Assembly (NCBI GenBank): GCA_016706845.1
Contig: JADJIV010000019.1
Location: 1-64,000 of the forward strand
Direction of reading: 5' to 3'
Origin: PNOJ01 sp016706845
GTDB lineage: Bacteria; Krumholzibacteriota; Krumholzibacteriia; LZORAL124-64-63
DNA: 64,000 bases
Shown here piece after piece: positions 61,023 to 64,000 of the stretch. Position 1 is the first letter of the stretch, and every line of letters starts with the position of its first letter. A program made the position numbers and the translations under genes. Under the pieces are notes generated by a model. The model saw only the letters and a list, made by a program, of their open reading frames with translations, had not been told where the DNA came from and searched no databases.

Positions 61023-61432
61023 ATGGCGCGTCGGCTAACGATCGGCTCCACCGTCGTCACGCTGGTGATCCTGTCCGTCTCGACCGCTTCGGCGACCGAA
61101 ACGTTGATGGGCCAGCTGCCGCTCAGCGCGCCGTTCTCCTGCCTGAACTGCCACGTCACGGCGACCCCCGTAGCCGCCGACGCGGCGCTGAACGACTTCG
61201 GCGCGGATTTCCGCACCTACGACTTCACCTGGGATGCCGACCTGGCCGGCCGGGACTCCGACGGGGACGGCTGCACCAACGGCGCCGAGGTCGGCGATGT
61301 CGACGGCAACCGGCAGCCGGACGGCAGCGTCCGACGCAGGAGTCCAGCAATCCCGGCGCGTCCGACTGCTCGGCCAGCAACCTCGAAGAAGCGACCTGGG
61401 GCTACCTGAAGGCCATGTTCACGGGCCGCTAG
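61023..61432 (+). CDS. Small exported protein with one CxxCH haem motif and an Asp-rich loop, frameshift near 61,330
   Basis: ATG 61023 has AGGGGAGG at 61012-61019. Residues 1-23 are a signal peptide (TIGSTVVTLVILSVSTASA). CLNCH at about residues 39-43 is a covalent haem c-binding motif, and DSDGDGCTNGAEVGDVDGN is an EF-hand/thrombospondin-type-3 calcium loop. One base is missing near 61,325-61,335; the next frame supplies TQESSNPGASDCSASNLEEATWGYLKAMFTGR. About 136 residues. Probably a periplasmic monohaem cytochrome-like protein. Partner and redox role are unknown. Confidence 0.75.
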
Positions 61433-61453
61433 GCCCGGGGCGCGCCAGGCAAC

Positions 61454-61488
61454 ACGACGGTCTCGAACCTCGAGACTCGTTTTTTTTT
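61454..61488 (+). terminator. Rho-independent terminator
   Basis: GTCTCG pairs with CGAGAC around AACCT, extended by ACGA/TCGT across a two-base bulge and followed by nine T. The best terminator in the window. It separates the CxxCH gene from purA. Confidence 0.85.
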
Positions 61489-61531
61489 GCGGGTCCGGCG
61501 CGCGCCGCCGGCCCGGGCGAGGACGGGTGGC

Positions 61532-62842
<1,311 letters not shown>

Positions 62843-62855
62843 CCGCGCCCGCGCT

Positions 62856-62884
62856 TTGACACCCCCGCGGGGTTCCGCTATCTT
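62856..62884 (+). promoter_or_regulatory. Sigma-70 promoter for tRNA-Lys
   Basis: TTGACA (62856-62861), 17-base spacer, TATCTT (62879-62884), 41 bases before the tRNA. Closest match to consensus in the window. Confidence 0.75.
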
Positions 62885-62925
62885 CCGGACAGGGCGGCCG
62901 CCGGGCCGCCCGCCCGCTTCCCGAC

Positions 62926-63001
62926 GGGCCGCTAGCTCATCTGGCAGAGCACCTGACTTTTAATCAGGTGGTACCTGGTTCGAGTCCAGGGCGGCCTACC
63001 A
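62926..63001 (+). tRNA. tRNA-Lys (anticodon UUU)
   Basis: 76 bases with encoded CCA. Acceptor GGGCCGC pairs with GCGGCCT (terminal G-U). Anticodon stem CCTGA/TCAGG encloses CTTTTAA, anticodon TTT. T-arm CCTGGTTCGAGTCCAGG is standard. Confidence 0.96.
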
Positions 63002-63025
63002 TCCCGCGCGCCCGCGCCGAAACGA

Positions 63026-63054
63026 CAGGGGCCCCGCCGCCGGCGGGGCCCCTG
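63026..63054. terminator. Bidirectional terminator-like hairpin between tRNA-Lys and pepF
   Basis: Perfect 13-bp stem CAGGGGCCCCGCC with its complement around loop GCC, between convergent genes. T tracts are poor on both sides (TGTCGTTTCGG on the minus strand). Confidence 0.5.
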
Positions 63055-63081
63055 CTGCTAGCCGATGATGTCGACGGCGGC

Positions 63082-64000
63082 CTACTGGGCGTAGGTCTTC
63101 GTCCAGAGGGCGTCGAAGTCGGCGATGGTCTTCTCGAAGACGTCGAGCATCGTCAGGATCGGCGCCGGGGTCTCGAGGTCCACGCCCGCGTTCTTCAGCA
63201 GCGTCAGCGGCGGGGCGCTGGAGCCGCCCTTGAGCATGCCGTCGATGTAGCGCGTGGCGGCGGGCTCGCCCTTGGCCATGATCTGCTGGGCCAGGGAGAT
63301 GCCGCTGGTCAGGCCGGTCGCGTAGGTGAAGACGTAGAAGTTGTAGTTGAAGTGGGGGATGAAGGCCCACTCCACCTCGTCGTTCGGTCCCAGCTCGTAG
63401 TTGGGGCCGTAGTACTTCTGGATCAGCTCCTTGTAGAGGCCGTTGAGATAGTCGGCGGTCAGGGTCTCGTCGCCCTCGGCGTACTCGTGGTAGCGCAGCT
63501 CGAACTCGGCGAACAGCGTCTGCCGGAAGACGGTCAGGCGGATCTTCTCGAGGCGCTCGTTCAGCAGCATCAGGATGCGCTCGGGGTCCTTCTCCTGCTT
63601 CAGCATGTAGCTCAGCAGCACTTCCTCGTTGCAGGTCGAGGCGACCTCGGCCAGGAAGGTCGTGTAGTCGGAGTACACGGGCGGCTGGTACTTGCTGGAG
63701 TAGTAGGAGTGCAGCGCGTGGCCGAACTCGTGGGCCGTGGTGAACACGGCGTCGAGCGAGTTGTCGAAGTTGTGCAGCACGAAGGGATGGATGTCGCGGG
63801 CGACGATGCCGGTGCTGTAGGCGCCGGTGCGCTTGGCCTGGTTCGGGAAGACGTCGATCCAGCCGCTGGCGGGGTCGGTGCCCGTGGCCAGCAGGCCGAC
63901 GTACTCCTTGCCCATGGGGGCGAGGCCCTTGAGGATCAGGTCGCGTCCCTGCTCGTAGGTGTAGGCGACCTCGACGTCCTCCAGCATGGGGTTGTAGAGG
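63082..64000 (-). CDS. pepF: Oligoendopeptidase F (M3B), C-terminal part, gene continues beyond the window
   Basis: The frame is open to the right edge; 305 or so C-terminal residues are visible, ending FDALWTKTYAQ with stop 63082-63084. Zinc motif TTAHEFGHALHSYYSS with the third ligand in TFLAEVASTCNEEVLL. The substrate loop FNYNFYVFTYATG and the Tyr/His-rich helix DEVEWAFIPHF are typical of PepF, which cleaves short peptides in the cytosol. A hairpin terminator lies just after the stop. Confidence 0.94.
   Translation of the reverse strand, partial: LYNPMLEDVEVAYTYEQGRDLILKGLAPMGKEYVGLLATGTDPASGWIDVFPNQAKRTGAYSTGIVARDIHPFVLHNFDNSLDAVFTTAHEFGHALHSYYSSKYQPPVYSDYTTFLAEVASTCNEEVLLSYMLKQEKDPERILMLLNERLEKIRLTVFRQTLFAEFELRYHEYAEGDETLTADYLNGLYKELIQKYYGPNYELGPNDEVEWAFIPHFNYNFYVFTYATGLTSGISLAQQIMAKGEPAATRYIDGMLKGGSSAPPLTLLKNAGVDLETPAPILTMLDVFEKTIADFDALWTKTYAQ

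Noticed and set aside
61487..61531. TTG 61487 as the purA start
   Set aside because: It lies in the T tract of a terminator and adds 15 non-conserved Arg-rich residues; GTG 61532 fits the family.

Overview
The window is 64 kb of very GC-rich, gene-dense bacterial chromosome. It is cut inside an Omp85-type outer-membrane protein gene at the left edge and inside an oligoendopeptidase F gene at the right edge. An outer membrane is shown by a TamA/BamA-like barrel, TamB, and a protease that ends in a barrel. One secreted M1 peptidase ends in a FlgD/type-IX-like sorting domain, and 2-oxoacid:ferredoxin oxidoreductase and methylmalonyl-CoA mutase genes are present. I infer an uncultured member of the FCB-like phyla (Krumholzibacteriota, Eisenbacteria or similar) living on protein and amino acids. 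No 16S or ribosomal-protein marker is present to settle this.

Layout. 1-11.2 kb: envelope genes (Omp85 protein, TamB, a protease/propeller/barrel fusion) and a PcrA/UvrD helicase. 11.2-15.2 kb: a diguanylate cyclase behind a sigma-28-like promoter, a convergent secreted M1 aminopeptidase and a small acidic protein. 15.3-20.4 kb: methylmalonyl-CoA mutase small and large subunits plus MeaB. 20.6-23.3 kb: MarR regulator, Gfo/Idh/MocA oxidoreductase, secreted lamin-tail-domain protein. 23.5-29.6 kb: a beta-oxidation cluster (three acyl-CoA dehydrogenases, thiolase, 3-hydroxyacyl-CoA dehydrogenase) followed by MscL. 29.7-40.8 kb: an unrecognised 467-aa protein, DUF2752 and Yip1-like membrane proteins, PepA, a MATE exporter, exonuclease VII (XseA/XseB), an ABC-2 exporter with two permeases, and a secreted hypothetical protein. 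40.9-46.3 kb: methylmalonyl-CoA epimerase, M29 aminopeptidase and a three-gene propionyl/acyl-CoA carboxylase operon. 46.6-52.8 kb: enoyl-CoA hydratase, VOR-type ferredoxin oxidoreductase, alanine dehydrogenase, acetyl-CoA hydrolase/transferase. 52.9-61 kb: NtrC-type regulator, tRNA-Leu(UAG), trigger factor-ClpP-ClpX-Lon, EngB. 61-64 kb: a CxxCH protein, PurA, tRNA-Lys(UUU), PepF.

The metabolic genes form a connected route. Peptidases (M1, M17, M29, M3) release amino acids. VOR, the acyl-CoA dehydrogenases, hydratase, Hbd and thiolase oxidise branched-chain or fatty acyl skeletons. Carboxylase, epimerase, mutase and MeaB take propionyl-CoA to succinyl-CoA.

The most unusual content is a family of four dispersed, strongly structured elements near 20.5, 31.2, 40.8 and 46.4 kb. 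Each has an ~81-nt conserved core with two hairpins, enclosed by a long outer stem whose sequence differs in every copy but is self-complementary in each. I do not recognise this family.

Sequence quality matters here. At least 20 single-base frame breaks and one in-frame stop interrupt otherwise well-conserved genes, eight of them in mutA-mutB alone. I treat these mainly as assembly or sequencing errors and describe the affected loci as whole genes.
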